Source: Nostoc commune NIES-4072
GTDB taxonomy: Bacteria; Cyanobacteriota; Cyanobacteriia; Cyanobacteriales; Nostocaceae
Length of the DNA: 64,000 nucleotides
Assembly (NCBI RefSeq): GCF_003113895.1
Contig: NZ_BDUD01000001.1
Span: 2,758,712-2,822,711 of the forward strand
Direction: 5' to 3'
Part shown: positions 45,360 to 55,634 of the stretch, one piece after another
Numbering within the stretch: the first letter of the stretch is position 1
Layout: the number at the start of each line of letters is the position of its first letter
Position numbers and translations under genes: made by a program
The notes under the pieces: model-generated
Seen by the model: the letters and a program-made list of their open reading frames with translations, nothing else
What the model was told of the DNA's origin: nothing
Databases searched by the model: none

Positions 45360-45820
45360 GTACTTGTCAAATTGTCAATTGGAAAGCCACATCCATCTTT
45401 TTGAGGCGTATGCGATCGCCACCTTTCAAGACATCACCAAGCGAAAACTTGCCGAAACAAAACTAGCGAAGAGTGAGACTCTGCTGAGAACGATTGTACA
45501 GTCCGAACCAGAGTGTGTAAAGCTCGTGGCGGCTGATGGCACACTTTTGGACATGAATCCGGCAGGACTCGCAATAATTGAGGCAGACTCTCTCGAAGAG
45601 GTGCAGGGACGCTCAATTTATCCGCTTGTGGTTGAGGAACACCGTGCCGCACGGAAAGCCTTGACAGAACGTGTCTTTCAGGGCGAGTCTGGGGTGCTAG
45701 AGTTTGAAATGGTTGGACTGAAGGGAAGGCATCGCTGGTTGGAAACCCACACTGTCCCCTTGCGAGATGAGAACCAAACGGTCATTGCGTTATCGGTTTG
45801 TCAACCGCACATACGAGGAA
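45360..45820 (+). pseudogene. PAS-domain sensor protein remnant
   Basis: The plus frame encodes a PAC tail (FQDITKRKLAETKLAKSETL), then a PAS domain (IVQSEPECVKLVAADGTLLD, MNPAGLAIIEADS, HRWLETHTVPLRDE). After VIALSV the match jumps, in another frame, to RYRFVNRTYEE from a different PAS domain, which points to an internal deletion. An IS5-family element then cuts the gene. No kinase domain remains. Confidence 0.75.
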
Positions 45821-46903
45821 GGCGTTGTTGCACGATTAGGGAAAATGGTAAATTATACTTATGAATTTCCCCTCTCCAGTAAGACCCCGACAGCCTGACT
45901 ATGAACACTCAAGCTAAAGCCAGTTATAAAGTTCGTAATTGGCACTCTTACGACGCGGCGCTCAAGCAGCGAGGTAGTCTGACTTTCTGGGTGAATGAGG
46001 AAGTAATTGAACAATGGCGCAATGAAAAAAAGACAGGACGGAAAGGAGCCTCCAATTATTATAGTGACGTGGCGATCGCTACGATGGGAACTGTACAATC
46101 GGTGTTTCACTTAGCAGGTCGGCAAACGGAAGGATTTTTGGAATCGCTGTTTATCTTAATGGGGGTTGAGTTGAAAGTGCCAGATCACTCCACCCCATGC
46201 CGTCGTTTGAGCAAATTATCGGTGGAACTGCCCGTAATCCCAAAGGATGAGGCAATCCATCTTGTAGTGGATTCAACTGGGATAAAAGTGTATGGTGAAG
46301 GAGAATGGAAAGTTCGCACACATGGGGTAGGTAAACGACGGACGTGGCGGAAGTTGCATCTGGGAGTTGATCAAGGAAGCGGAGAGATTTTGGCTGCGGT
46401 GGTAACTACTAATGATATAGCTGATTGCGAGGTACTACCCGACTTGTTGGAGCAGATTGACTCCAATATTGAACAAGTATCTGGTGATGGCGGTTATGAC
46501 ACATTTAACTGTTACAATACAATCACTCAACGCCAAGCCAAAGCAGTAATTCCACCTCGCAGTAACGCTCAGATTCAACAGCCTAATAACTCTGAACTAC
46601 CTCCACATCAAAGAGATGAAAATTTGCGTCGGATACATCAAATTGGTCGCCAACAATGGAAGCAAGAAAGCAGATATCATCGACGTTCTTTATCTGAAAC
46701 AGCTATGTTTAGACTCAAAATTATTTTTGGGGGTAAGCTAAAACGGCGCTTTTTTGACAATCAAGCTGTTGAGTTATTCTTGCAATGTGCTGCACTTAAT
46801 CGCATGATTCAATTAGGTAAACCAGATAGTTATAAAGTGGAAAAATAATCATTCACTCTGCTAAGATTTAGTGTGTCTTTTTCCTGTTTCATGCAACAAA
46901 GCC
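45821..46903 (+). mobile_element. IS5-family insertion sequence with 3-bp target duplication
   Basis: Imperfect inverted ends GGCGTTGTTGCACGA (left) and, as reverse complement, GGCTTTGTTGCATGA (right) enclose one transposase gene. The trinucleotide GAA occurs on both outer sides (45818-45820 and 46904-46906), fitting the short duplication of the ISL2-like branch. Confidence 0.85.
45901..46848 (+). CDS. IS5-family transposase
   Basis: The 315-aa DDE transposase is intact: first Asp in LVVDSTGIKVYG (about residue 123), second Asp in VSGDGGYDT (about 199) and Glu in RYHRRSLSETAMFRLK (about 269). Normal length, single frame. It may be active. Confidence 0.92.
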   Translation: MNTQAKASYKVRNWHSYDAALKQRGSLTFWVNEEVIEQWRNEKKTGRKGASNYYSDVAIATMGTVQSVFHLAGRQTEGFLESLFILMGVELKVPDHSTPCRRLSKLSVELPVIPKDEAIHLVVDSTGIKVYGEGEWKVRTHGVGKRRTWRKLHLGVDQGSGEILAAVVTTNDIADCEVLPDLLEQIDSNIEQVSGDGGYDTFNCYNTITQRQAKAVIPPRSNAQIQQPNNSELPPHQRDENLRRIHQIGRQQWKQESRYHRRSLSETAMFRLKIIFGGKLKRRFFDNQAVELFLQCAALNRMIQLGKPDSYKVEK

Positions 46904-47075
46904 GAACATAACTATCGGCGAATTAGCATTTGGGCAAGCTTTTAGAACCAAACGATTAATTACAATTGTGATGGCTACGCCGACCAAAGGTACGCGGTAT
47001 CCGATTGATTTAATTGTGGAATATTCTGTCAGCTAAAATCCAGAAAGTGTATCCTTGTAGTAAAAGCAAACGTCT

Positions 47076-47438
47076 ATGCAAGTTACATTTGACTTACCTG
47101 ATGAAGTTGTCAATCAGCTTCAACCCTTTGCAGACAAACTGCCTCAAATCCTAGAGTTAGGGTTACGAGAATTGAATGCGATCGCTCAGTCAGGATTTTC
47201 AGGTATGGCTGAAGTTGTAGAATTTCTGGCAAGCCTACCCACTGCTGAAGCTATTATTGCCCTGCGTCCCTCTGAATCCCTGCAAGCTCAAATTAACACT
47301 CTCCTAGAAAAAAATCGGACGGTAGGTTTAACCGCAACAGAAGAGCAGCAATGGCAGGGGTATCAATATTTAGAGCATATTGTCAGAATGGCTAAGGCTA
47401 GAGCCTTCTTGAAGATCAAAGAAGCTGACGCAGAATGA
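47076..47438 (+). CDS. Small helical partner of an HNH nuclease gene
   Basis: The 120-aa protein starts MQVTFDLPDEVVNQLQPFAD, a ribbon-like first strand and helix reminiscent of antitoxin-type DNA-binding proteins. A long helical remainder follows (MAEVVEFLASLP, TATEEQQWQGYQYLEHIVRM). Its stop overlaps the start of the HNH gene (ATGA, 47435-47438). This two-gene pairing is common in cyanobacteria. It could be an antitoxin-like or regulatory partner; function is not established. Confidence 0.6.
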   Translation: MQVTFDLPDEVVNQLQPFADKLPQILELGLRELNAIAQSGFSGMAEVVEFLASLPTAEAIIALRPSESLQAQINTLLEKNRTVGLTATEEQQWQGYQYLEHIVRMAKARAFLKIKEADAE

Positions 47439-47770
47439 GTAAAACCTATATTCCTGTAGCTCTCCGAAGACAGGTTTATGAACGGGCAAAAGCTTGTTGT
47501 GAGTATTGTCTGATTCCTGATGTCGCTACCTTTGCGCCTCATGAGATTGACCACATCATTGCGGAAAAACATAGTGGACGGACTGAAGCGGAAAATTTAG
47601 CCCTATCCTGTACTCTGTGCAATAAGCACAAAGGAAGTGATCTCGCCTCTGTCGATCCAGAAACCGGAAAAATTGTACCCTTGTATCATCCTCGCCAAGA
47701 CATCTGGCATGAACATTTTCGCCTGAGTGGGTCTGAATTTGTGCCTTTACAGCAATTTTCAGGTAATTGA
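47435..47770 (+). pseudogene. HNH endonuclease, C-terminus removed by IS630
   Basis: The first about 104 codons encode a complete HNH core: CCEYCLIP zinc pair (about residues 21-28), EIDHIIAEKHSGRTEAENLA (catalytic His and Asn, about 37-56), CTLCNKHKG and DIWHEHF. At 47748 the frame enters an IS630 element, and the last residues (QQFSGN) come from its terminal repeat. The usual remaining about 40 residues are not recognisable beyond the element. Core catalytic residues are present, so a truncated protein might retain activity. Confidence 0.75.
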
Positions 47771-48773
47771 ACCACATATTCAGATAGACTGAAGAGATAG
47801 CATTGTTTAAATAGATGCCAGTATCTTACTCAAAGGATTTGCGTGAGCGTGTGATTAGGGCTTGGGAAGCAAAAGAAGGCTCTCAACGTCAATTGGCGCA
47901 AAGATTTAAGGTTAGCTTATCATTTGTGCGAAACCTACTGCGTCAATATCGGACAAATGGACAAATCGAGGCGAAACGACGTGGAGGATACCAAAAGCCG
48001 ACAATAGTTAACGAACATCTATCGTTTATCCAGTTTTTGGTTGAGGGAAAAAATGATTTGTTACTCAGAGAATTATGCGATCGCTATGCAGAACATACAG
48101 GGATAAATGTGAGTATCACAACAATGCACCGTGCTGTAGAAAAATTAGGCTTACGTGTAAAAAAAAAAGTCTTTATGCCAGCGAGCAAGATAGCCCACGA
48201 GTGCAAGAGCTAAGGCACGATTATCGGCGAAGTTTAGATAAAATTGATGTCCGAAACCTCTTATTTGTCGATGAAGCCGGATTAAATTTATCAATGACAA
48301 GGTTGTTCGCCAGAGCAGTAGATGGCGAAAGAGCAGTTGGTAGTATTCCTGGAAATAAAGGTGGAAAAGTTTCTTTAGTGGGTGCTTTGAACCTTGATGG
48401 ACTGGTTGCAGCAATGACCGTGCCAGGAAGCATAAATACTGAGGCATTTGTTATTTATGTCACTCAAGTCTTAGCACCTCAGTTGTGGAAAGGAGCTATT
48501 GTAGTCATGGATAACCTGAAAGTTCATCACGCCGAACGTGTCAAAATTGCAATTGAGTCTGTCGGTGCAAAAGTCAAGTTTTTGCCCCCCTACTCTCCAG
48601 ATTTATCTCCTATAGAATTATGTTGGTCGAAACTCAAGCAATTTCTCCGTTCCTGTGAAGCACGCACGCTCGAATCACTCGACCAAGCAATGGCTCTTGC
48701 TGTCAATTACATTACCGAAGAAGATGCCTTCGGTTGGTTCAATCACTGTGGTCTATTTACCTGAAAATTGCTG
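47750..48773 (+). mobile_element. IS630-family insertion sequence with TA duplication
   Basis: Perfect inverted ends CAGCAATTTTCAGGTAA (47750-47766) and TTACCTGAAAATTGCTG (48757-48773), flanked by TA on both sides (47748-47749, 48774-48775), as expected for IS630/Tc1-mariner insertion. Confidence 0.92.
47815..48764 (+). CDS. IS630-family transposase made by -1 frameshift on A10
   Basis: Two overlapping frames: the first (47815-48213) encodes the helix-turn-helix domain (SYSKDLRERVIRAWEA, RFKVSLSFVRNLL). The second, read from the poly-A tract to 48764, encodes the DDE core: Asp in NLLFVDEAGLNL, Asp in AIVVMDNLKVHHAE, Glu in LSPIELCWSKLKQ. They join at ten A residues followed by G (48159-48169) through a -1 shift. 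Such slippage is normal for this family, so the element is probably intact rather than mutated. Confidence 0.88.
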
Positions 48774-48889
48774 TAAATATCTGCCCATTAAAAAATAGAT
48801 TTCAACTTATAAATATAGCTGAAATTCCGACCTTTTTTTGTAAGTTCTCTCAATTAATAATCTTTACCTCCCCTCGAATTTTGACATTT

Positions 48890-50030
48890 TTAACTAGAAT
48901 TTCCTTTTGTGAGCGGGATATATTCGGCAAGAATAAATAAGAAAAACTCCGACCAACTTTTAAACCAAATAAATTTTAATAAGGTACGAATATCATTAAA
49001 AAAACTAGTCCGAGTTGCTAATAGCTCACGAACTTTTTGATAAGTATAATTAACTAAATCTAAAACAGTATGGAATAAAAAAGCTAGTAAATTTAAAGAC
49101 AATAAAAATTCGCACAGATGATTTTGACCATGACCAAAGTTATGCTCTAAATTGTAACCGTGATTTTTTAGAACGTTATTACCTTCATTCTCAACTTTCC
49201 ACCTACTGCGTCCAGCTTTGACAATTTCCTCAACATTATTGAGAGTGATTTTATGATTAGTGATCCAATTATTTCTGTAGATAATTTTCTGTGTTTTCTC
49301 ATTAATAACAGTTACTTCACACCAATTAGCTTCAAGACTTGAGTCTCCATCTCGTAGCGGAACTCTAGAAGCATAACGATAACGATAAATTAGATTTTTT
49401 CGCCCATCCCATTGTTTCTTTTCAACAGTTGTAACTTCTCCACTTCTTTCTAAGAATTCTAGCCATTCATATAAAGTTTTGTGTGACGTTTCTAGGCAAA
49501 CAAAAATGAAATTATAACCTTGTTTTAGTGCTAATTGACAAATAGGTTGCCGAGAATACAAGTCATCTCCTAAAATGGTTACAGGATAGCCATACTTATT
49601 TTGATGATTCTTATTTAACCATCTTTTAACAGCCGCATTTTCACAATCTTATTTTTGATGCCCATCTTGTTTTTTAATAAATTCTGGTTCGTAGTTTTTC
49701 ACTTGTTTTTGATTAGGAGAAACCATAACAGGTGTGACACAGCCATGAAAATAAGTTGTAGTTCCATTTCGATGATGACGACAATTACAATGAGAGCAAT
49801 TAATTTTCTTAGATGAGAAATATTCTGTGCCATCTAAGGCGATTAAAATTTCTCCATCTAAGTAGAGAAACTTTTTCAAAACTCCATTTAACTTTAACCA
49901 TTGATAGACTTTTTCAAAAGAATTAAATATTCTGGTAGCAGGAACTGGATCTAACAAATTTCTTATTTGATTATCACTGGGAATTATCTCAATTGAAAAT
50001 AAACTTTCAGCATTATCTTTTCCCTTAGAA
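48890..50030 (-). pseudogene. DDE transposase (ISNCY/IS4-like), one nonsense codon, 5' truncated
   Basis: A single minus-strand frame from about 50030 to 48890 encodes FLYLDGEILIALDGTEYFSS, CSHCNCRHHRNGTTTYFH, EFIKKQDGHQK, a TAA at 49649-49651, then DCENAAVKRWL, VTILGDDLYSRQPICQ and a C-terminal KAGRSRWKVENEGNNVLKNH region. The second Asp (GDDLYS) and the WKVENE Glu fit a DDE enzyme. Only one stop (CAA to TAA, residue Gln in the motif) breaks it, but roughly the first 70 residues are missing where it meets the ISL3 fragment at 50031. Confidence 0.75.
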
Positions 50031-50769
50031 GCTATTCAAGTTGCAGACCGTTTTCACTTATTGCAGAACTTATCTCAAACGCTCTATCAAGTCTTTGGTA
50101 TGAATACCAAAGTACGTAAAAGTTGTGGAAAAACAAGTATTTAGTACTGATACTAAAGTGCATTTAGAGGTGGAAACATCACTAATTGAAGGCATTCGGG
50201 AATTGGATGAGGATACATACCCCACACAATTGCAGACCACTGAAATTCAAAACGAGTGTGGCGATGTTAAACCCTTTTTGGCAGAGAATACAGACGGATT
50301 GACTGTACAGGAAAACCCTCAAACCAACATTCTGCCGTCTGCCGTCTGCTCTCTGCCTTTCCCCGATAACCTTTCCATGATTGCTGAGACTAATAAGAGT
50401 CCAGTTGTGCCAAGGTTTCCCCAAAACACATCTTTAAAAAGAAAAGTTCAATCCGCCAAAGCACGGGATAGACGGAGGGAAATCCATGAGCAAGTTTGGA
50501 GACTGCGGTCTATTGGCTTATCAGGGCTAGCAATCGCTCAAGAGCTGGGAGTTTCTAAAACTACCGTATTCAATTACTTGCGTAGCTCAACTTTTACCGA
50601 ACGTCGTGAACGTAGCGACCACGGTCTGAGTCTTCTCAACCCTTATCATGATTACCTCCTCAGTTGCCAAGAACCATCTTATCCTTTAAGTGACATAGAC
50701 CTCAGAAAAGTTATGCTTCCAAGCAGAGATGAACAAAAATATTGGTTTCCCCTAAAAGAACTAGGTTGA
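50031..50769 (+). pseudogene. ISL3-family transposase fragment (internal and C-terminal)
   Basis: Begins AIQVADRFHLLQNLSQTLYQVFG, the second catalytic Asp region of ISL3 transposases. It shifts frame near 50120 and continues with a regulator-like REIHEQVWRLRSIGLSGLAI helix-turn-helix (QELGVSKTTVFNYL) and HGLSLLNPYHDYLL. The 5' half is missing, replaced by the neighbouring transposase fragment. It is unrelated to the intact ISL3 copy at 43408. Confidence 0.75.
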
Positions 50770-50803
50770 GCATGATTTATCAAATCATTATTATCGTGGT
50801 ATA

Positions 50804-52393
50804 TCAATTTTCATAACCGAGTTCCTTTCGAGTTTTAAATAAGGCATTTTGAAAAAATTGATCCCGTGTATATCCTGGTTTTGTTAAAAGTTTCCTAATT
50901 TGAGCAAGGGTAGGTTCTTTTCCCTGCTTATGAAGCTTATAAATAGCTTCATTCATTTCATGAATCACTTGATTTCTCTTCTCTAATGTGCAAGCGTTTC
51001 GATATTCTTTGTGACGCTTGGAGATTTGATGACAAAGCTCAGGAAAGAGTTTATACAACGTGGGACTGTTATTTATCTCAAGTCGTTTGATAAGAGATTG
51101 CATTGAAGGAGGAGGATTTTCTATCAGTCCTGCTTCCAAGAAATGTCTCATTTTTAAAGAATACTTACTAATGGTTTTCACATATTCAGCATGACGCAAT
51201 TTGAGTATTTGATGTAGTTCAGGACAATAATTTTTGAGAGACTGACGGGAGCATTTAAGGCGTTTAGCAACTTCTGTGAGACTCGGAGGTGCTTCTTCAC
51301 CAAGAGCTTCTGTAAGAACTTGTTGAATTTTTATCTTGTCTAATTTTGTTTGTTTTGGTTTATTATCTTGGTCTTGGACTTTGACAAATGGCTGAGAATT
51401 AACCTGGAGTTTACCAATAAGAGTATTGATATCTTCCGTAAAGAATTTCAATGGCGATACTTGTAAGGCAGATGTAATTTGTAGTAGCTTATCAATTCTG
51501 GGAATTCGTTTTTTATAAATGTAAGCAAATATATTTCCAGGATCAATAGCAATAAAACGAGTAAATGTCGCTATCTTCCCTTTAGTTATATTATTAGCAC
51601 TAAAATAAGCATTGAGAACCTGAGCAGTTCTGTCCCTCGTTGGCAGAGAAGATAGATGAGGAGCAGCAGCAATTAACTCGCCGATACTTATTGTTACATA
51701 TTCATGCCACTTAATATTATCTTCGTATATGCTTTGAGGACAGGTTTTAATTGATGAGGAAGATCCTAACCACTTGCCACATTGTGAACAGTAACCAGGT
51801 TGCATTTGCTTTACAATTATCGGGAGCATCTTCTGGCAATGAGGACACTCCTCAAGTAAGTATTGGCAATGGTGAAGACAAATTTTAACTGGATGAAGAA
51901 ACCAAAGTAGGGGAGTATACAAAGGTTTTTTATTCATCTGCCATTCTTCATAGCAAACTGGACACCAAGCTTGATGGCCACGAAATAGTTGATGATAAGT
52001 AGTAACCTCAGACCAAGAAAGCATAGTGAGAAAAGATAAATCATTACGTAAAGTTAAAGCTTCTAGTTGTTGAGATAATTTAGTGGTAATTAATCCTAAT
52101 CCATTGAAAGATTTTAAATTCTGAGGTAATCTAAGTAATCGGTAAATTAATTGGCTATAATCAGATAAATCTTTTCTTTCAAAATGCTTGAGAATGTTGG
52201 GATGAAGTAGCTTGTTTACAGTCACACAATGAGCTTGAGATAAACGAATTATATAACTGGTCAAACTTTCACAATCAGGTGTTCCAATTCCAATTGGCTC
52301 TAAAGAATATAAACGGCTACATTCGGAAATTTCCGGTGGGTGTAATTCTAACGATTCATAAATACTTAATTTCTTATACTTCATGAGTTTCAA
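50804..52393 (-). CDS. tniQ: TniQ/TnsD-family target-selection protein
   Basis: The 529-aa protein has the TniQ N-terminal domain (SLTSYIIRLSQAHCVTVNKL, about residues 43-62) and paired zinc sites (WCPVCYEEW, CLHHCQYLLEECPHC, PGYCSQCGKWL). A central XRE-like helix-turn-helix follows, then C-terminal repeats: PPSLTEVAKRLKCSRQSLKN (about 365-384) and PPPSMQSLIKRLEINNSPTL, each followed by L--RH-EY. TniQ/TnsD proteins choose insertion sites for Tn7-family and related transposons. The full-length frame is 23 bp downstream of a deleted Tn3-type transposase gene. No TnsA, TnsB or TnsC gene is in the window. Confidence 0.85.
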   Translation of the reverse strand: MKLMKYKKLSIYESLELHPPEISECSRLYSLEPIGIGTPDCESLTSYIIRLSQAHCVTVNKLLHPNILKHFERKDLSDYSQLIYRLLRLPQNLKSFNGLGLITTKLSQQLEALTLRNDLSFLTMLSWSEVTTYHQLFRGHQAWCPVCYEEWQMNKKPLYTPLLWFLHPVKICLHHCQYLLEECPHCQKMLPIIVKQMQPGYCSQCGKWLGSSSSIKTCPQSIYEDNIKWHEYVTISIGELIAAAPHLSSLPTRDRTAQVLNAYFSANNITKGKIATFTRFIAIDPGNIFAYIYKKRIPRIDKLLQITSALQVSPLKFFTEDINTLIGKLQVNSQPFVKVQDQDNKPKQTKLDKIKIQQVLTEALGEEAPPSLTEVAKRLKCSRQSLKNYCPELHQILKLRHAEYVKTISKYSLKMRHFLEAGLIENPPPSMQSLIKRLEINNSPTLYKLFPELCHQISKRHKEYRNACTLEKRNQVIHEMNEAIYKLHKQGKEPTLAQIRKLLTKPGYTRDQFFQNALFKTRKELGYEN

Positions 52394-52416
52394 TCCCTAC
52401 GGAATCCCGTTGAGGT

Positions 52417-53160
52417 TTACGTGGACAAAACCTCCTGAATCATCAACGTATTTATATATACCAAAGATATCTGGAGTAAATGCAGAGATAACACAGCTAA
52501 TTCTTGGTCGGACAAACGATTAGTAGCAATCTCCCCACCCTTGCCATAAAAAATAAAACTGTTAGCACTATTCCAGTTCTCCACGACATTTAGTCCAGCA
52601 TTTATCTCTTGTCGCAGTTCAACCGAATGCAGGTATTTACATAAAAATATAGTTTTTACAGCCTTGCCCAATTCGGATAATGCTTGATAAGTAGGGTGTA
52701 ATAAATTACCCCTAGTAAAACGCTTTAAGATGGCTTCAGTTTCCGCCATACCCAAACGCAGAGCAGTAGCATACTTAACCATTTGGTCGTATTGTTGGCG
52801 AATTAAATCCCAATTAATAGCGCGAGTTAAAATCGGTTGCAAGTTTGGATAAGCATCATTATTTCCAGTTGACGGACGGTATAATTTCTGAACATTGATA
52901 CGTTTAAGACGCGGCATTAACTGAAAACCCAGTAAAGAGTATTTTTGGGGAGAAATATCTAAAAGTTTGGCAACATAATCAACAACATTTTTGGATATTT
53001 CTTGATTATTTTCAGGGAATCTGGCATAAATCTCAAAAAACTTGAGCAATATAGCAAAACCTAACCGATTTTCGTCATTTTTCTGATTCAGTAGTGCTAA
53101 TTCTTCTGGGAGTAGCGTCCAATACTCTACTAATTCTTCTGGCTGCCAGGTTTTTTTCAT
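52417..53160 (-). pseudogene. tnpA: Tn3-family transposase, in-frame internal deletion
   Basis: The 247-aa frame joins residues 1-75 of a Tn3-type transposase ([23 protein letters not shown]4158-like N-terminus) directly to the last about 170 residues ([56 protein letters not shown]). A normal protein is about 980-1000 aa. The two catalytic Asp residues lie in the missing part, so it cannot catalyse transposition. The frame is nevertheless open and could encode a DNA-binding or dominant-negative protein. It is immediately upstream of tniQ. Confidence 0.85.
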
Positions 53161-53281
53161 TAAGTCTCACTCTTCAACCAAACAGTATTCTATCTTCTTT
53201 GGGGTAAGAATCTTTAACTGAGATAAAATGCTGTTTCTCTGTGAAAAACATACTGGAACTGAGTAATTCTATATAATTGCC

Positions 53282-53533
53282 TTAAAGGTCAGCTTTTTGG
53301 TCAGAATTAATTAGTATATTCAAGGCATGACGTGCGGCTGATTCTGATTTCTGTGAGGTGACTTTAGCGTAACGTAAAGTTGTCTGAATGCTTTCATGTC
53401 CCATTAACGAGCATAATTCTTCAATACGTAAAAGTCCGAGGGTCAGTTCATAGGTTTCTCTAGTACTGGGTGCTAGACCAGGACGCTCTAAAAATTCGGT
53501 CGTGACAGTGGCTAAAGTTACAGCCGATTTCAC
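53282..53533 (-). pseudogene. Tyrosine recombinase, internally deleted
   Basis: The 83-codon frame fuses an integrase N-terminus (TEFLERPGLAPSTRETYELT, core-binding start) to the C-terminal catalytic end (IEELCSLMGHESIQTTLRYA, with the His-x-x-..-Tyr nucleophile region). The catalytic Arg/Lys core between them is absent. A functional enzyme is about 300 aa. It is non-functional, and its deletion pattern mirrors that of the Tn3 transposase upstream. Confidence 0.78.
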
Positions 53534-53610
53534 GGTTGTTTCTGTATTCTCTCGCTTGGTTTTTTATTGATAAATTATATATCTTTTGAGCAGTTAACTA
53601 ACAGCTTTTT

Positions 53611-53877
53611 ATGGATACTTTTAAAACTCCTCAGCCATCTGAATCTCTGTCCAGTTATGTATCGCGGATCAGGAAGAAACTCAATTTAACTCAGTTTCAG
53701 TTGGCGGATGCTGCTGGTATACATGGACGCTCTATCTGGAAAATTGAGCGGGGACTTACGGTTAAAATTAATCGTAGGACACTTCAAGGGTTAGCGATCG
53801 CGCTTGGCGTGCCTCAAGAATATTTGGATGCTCTGATCAAGGGTGAGGAACCCGCATTTCTCACAAGCAGTGCGTAG
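53611..53877 (+). CDS. XRE-family helix-turn-helix protein
   Basis: The 88-aa protein carries a clear HTH_3 domain (SYVSRIRKKLNLTQFQLADA then GIHGRSIWKIERGLTVKIN, residues about 14-55), followed by LGVPQEYLDALIKGEE. It is probably a small transcriptional regulator of a former plasmid or integrated element. Its last codons run into a dispersed repeat (53872-53897), which supplies the stop. Divergent from the recombinase remnant. Confidence 0.75.
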   Translation: MDTFKTPQPSESLSSYVSRIRKKLNLTQFQLADAAGIHGRSIWKIERGLTVKINRRTLQGLAIALGVPQEYLDALIKGEEPAFLTSSA

Positions 53878-53897
53878 CTTGCCGCCGTAGGCATCGC
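53872..53897. repeat. Small dispersed repeat terminating the XRE gene
   Basis: GCGTAGCTTGCCGCC followed by GTAGGCATCGC belongs to the same family as 15421-15449 and 58459-58487. It overlaps the stop of the XRE gene. Confidence 0.7.
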
Positions 53898-54033
53898 TAT
53901 GACCAAACCTTTATCAGGCTTAGATTTTGAGCGTTTTAGACACTGCATGAATTACAGCAGTATGTGAACGGGGTATTTTATCTCAAGTCTAAATGGCATA
54001 AGCGTTTTGGGCTACTCGTTTAAACCTTTGTGA

Positions 54034-54276
54034 GAAATCCGGGAGGAAGTATCTCAGGTTAGAGGGGTTAAGTTTTGTCCCCAATGTTGGAATCCTGGCG
54101 CTGCAGTTGACCCTATGTGGGGTCATGTCAAAGCCAAGTTTTGTTATCTCTGCGGTACACCGATTCGAGCTAACTGCGCGAATTGCGGTGAGTTGGTGTT
54201 GTCTTTGAGACACCGATTTTGTCCAATTTGTGGCTGTGCTTATAAAACGCCCGTCAAAAACGCTAAAATCCAATGA
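54034..54276 (+). pseudogene. Multiple zinc-ribbon protein fragment
   Basis: An 80-codon open frame without a clear start encodes VKFCPQCWNPGAA, KAKFCYLCGTPIRANCANCG and LRHRFCPICGCAYKTP: four CxxC pairs, forming two zinc ribbons. Just upstream, in another frame, lies LQQYVNGVFYLKSKWHKRFG. Both probably belong to one larger gene broken by frameshift. Zinc ribbons suggest nucleic-acid or protein binding; no exact family is recognised. Confidence 0.55.
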
Positions 54277-54314
54277 GCTACTCTTTTTTCTCAAACCCAT
54301 ACTCCACAATACTT

Positions 54315-55622
54315 TCAGGCTATCTTGCCCCTGGTAACAGCTTTGCTATATTTACCCCTGTTTGTCGAGGATAGTGATTGTCTCGATGCCGCAATATACG
54401 TTGACATCCCGAACACCTCTGCTTCTCTGTCCGATTGCAGATTTGTTAATGCAAACGTAATTAGCTTACTGTCTGTTTGGAAAGTTGAAGGTTTACAAAT
54501 CGCATTTCCTATTGAGCTTGCCTGCCAGTACTGTAGTCGTAAGCGTATATAATTGAGCGCCTTCTCAACATTCTCATCCTCATAACCTAAATCAATACAA
54601 TCGGCTTGGAAAAACTGTTCCATATCAACTAGAGTCGGCGTGTTATCCCACTCTGGCGTTCCGATTCCTGCTGAGTGTGCCAACTCAAAACGTCGCTCTA
54701 TATCTGCATTTTCGTAAAAAGCTTTTGTCCCTAAAGGTATCAACGATTCTATTGTTTGAGCAAGAAACCCGTCAAACTGCTGTGAACCCAAAACCAACTG
54801 CAACACTATTAGATTTACATCATTGCGATGTGCTTTTACCCTGTCCTCTCTTTGTTCTAATGGAATTTTTGATAAATCTAGCGGCTGAACAATATTATTT
54901 GATTGTCTGGAGATATCAAAGTAGAATCCGTTGTAGTATGGCGTAAAGTCTCCAAATGTTCCTGAACCGTCATCGTTTGGCAGATCGATAATTAATATTG
55001 ACATATCTTTTGCCAAGCACTCCGCAATAATTGACGATACTAATACTGATTTCCCACTCCCTGTAGTACCAATAATCATTACATTCTTCGTTTTTGCGAA
55101 ATCTATCTAAACTGGTGAGTGCGCTTCATCCGCAATCAATTCAAAGCCTTTTTCATCGGCTTTCATATTCTGTATTACTGGCGTTAATCCGATTATCTCG
55201 CTCGTGAAAAATGTTGTCCGTCTGTTGTAAGGGCTTGTTAGTTGTGGTTTTTGTTTTATCAGTAAAGTATCTAACCAGATAGACCATGCATACTGGGTTT
55301 CCCGTATTAACTCCGTTGGCTGGTTTATATAACCTGAAATCAGTCTGCAAGCATCATCAATTTCTTCTAAGGAGTTGCGGTATACAAGAACAATTAATGC
55401 TAGATTTTCTGGCACATCACCTGTGTATAACTGCTTTTGTGCATTTACCGACCATTCAGTATTAATCTGTGATGCTACGTCGATAGTTTTTTTGCTGGCA
55501 CTTATTTCCGCATGACGCGAACGCCTAGTTATTAATTGTTGAGTTAGCCTAGTCAGTTTTTGATCGGCTGGGCTGATTTCTGTGATGATTTCAACATCAT
55601 AAATCACTTCACGCGAAAACAC
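54315..55622 (-). pseudogene. VirB4/TraC-like conjugation ATPase, nonsense-interrupted and truncated
   Basis: One minus-strand frame holds two open segments separated by a single TAG at 55107-55109. The 5' part (55110-55622) encodes a pre-ATPase region with YNRRTTFFTSEIIGLTPV. The 3' part begins IDFAKTKNVMIIGTTGSGKS (Walker A) and contains LIIDLPNDDGSG (probably a Walker-B-like segment). The match ends at a truncated C-terminus near 54315 and lacks an N-terminus (a normal protein is about 800 aa). It is a relic of a type IV secretion or conjugation system. Confidence 0.75.
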
Positions 55623-55634
55623 AGTTACTTATTT

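Noticed and set aside
47815..48764. Broken IS630 transposase
   Set aside because: The two frames meet at A10-G with a -1 shift, the usual programmed frameshift of this family, so I treat it as intact.
50804..52393. Type V-K CRISPR-associated transposon
   Set aside because: TniQ here is 529 aa, far larger than the small TniQ of V-K systems, and no tnsB, tnsC, cas12k or CRISPR repeats are in the window.
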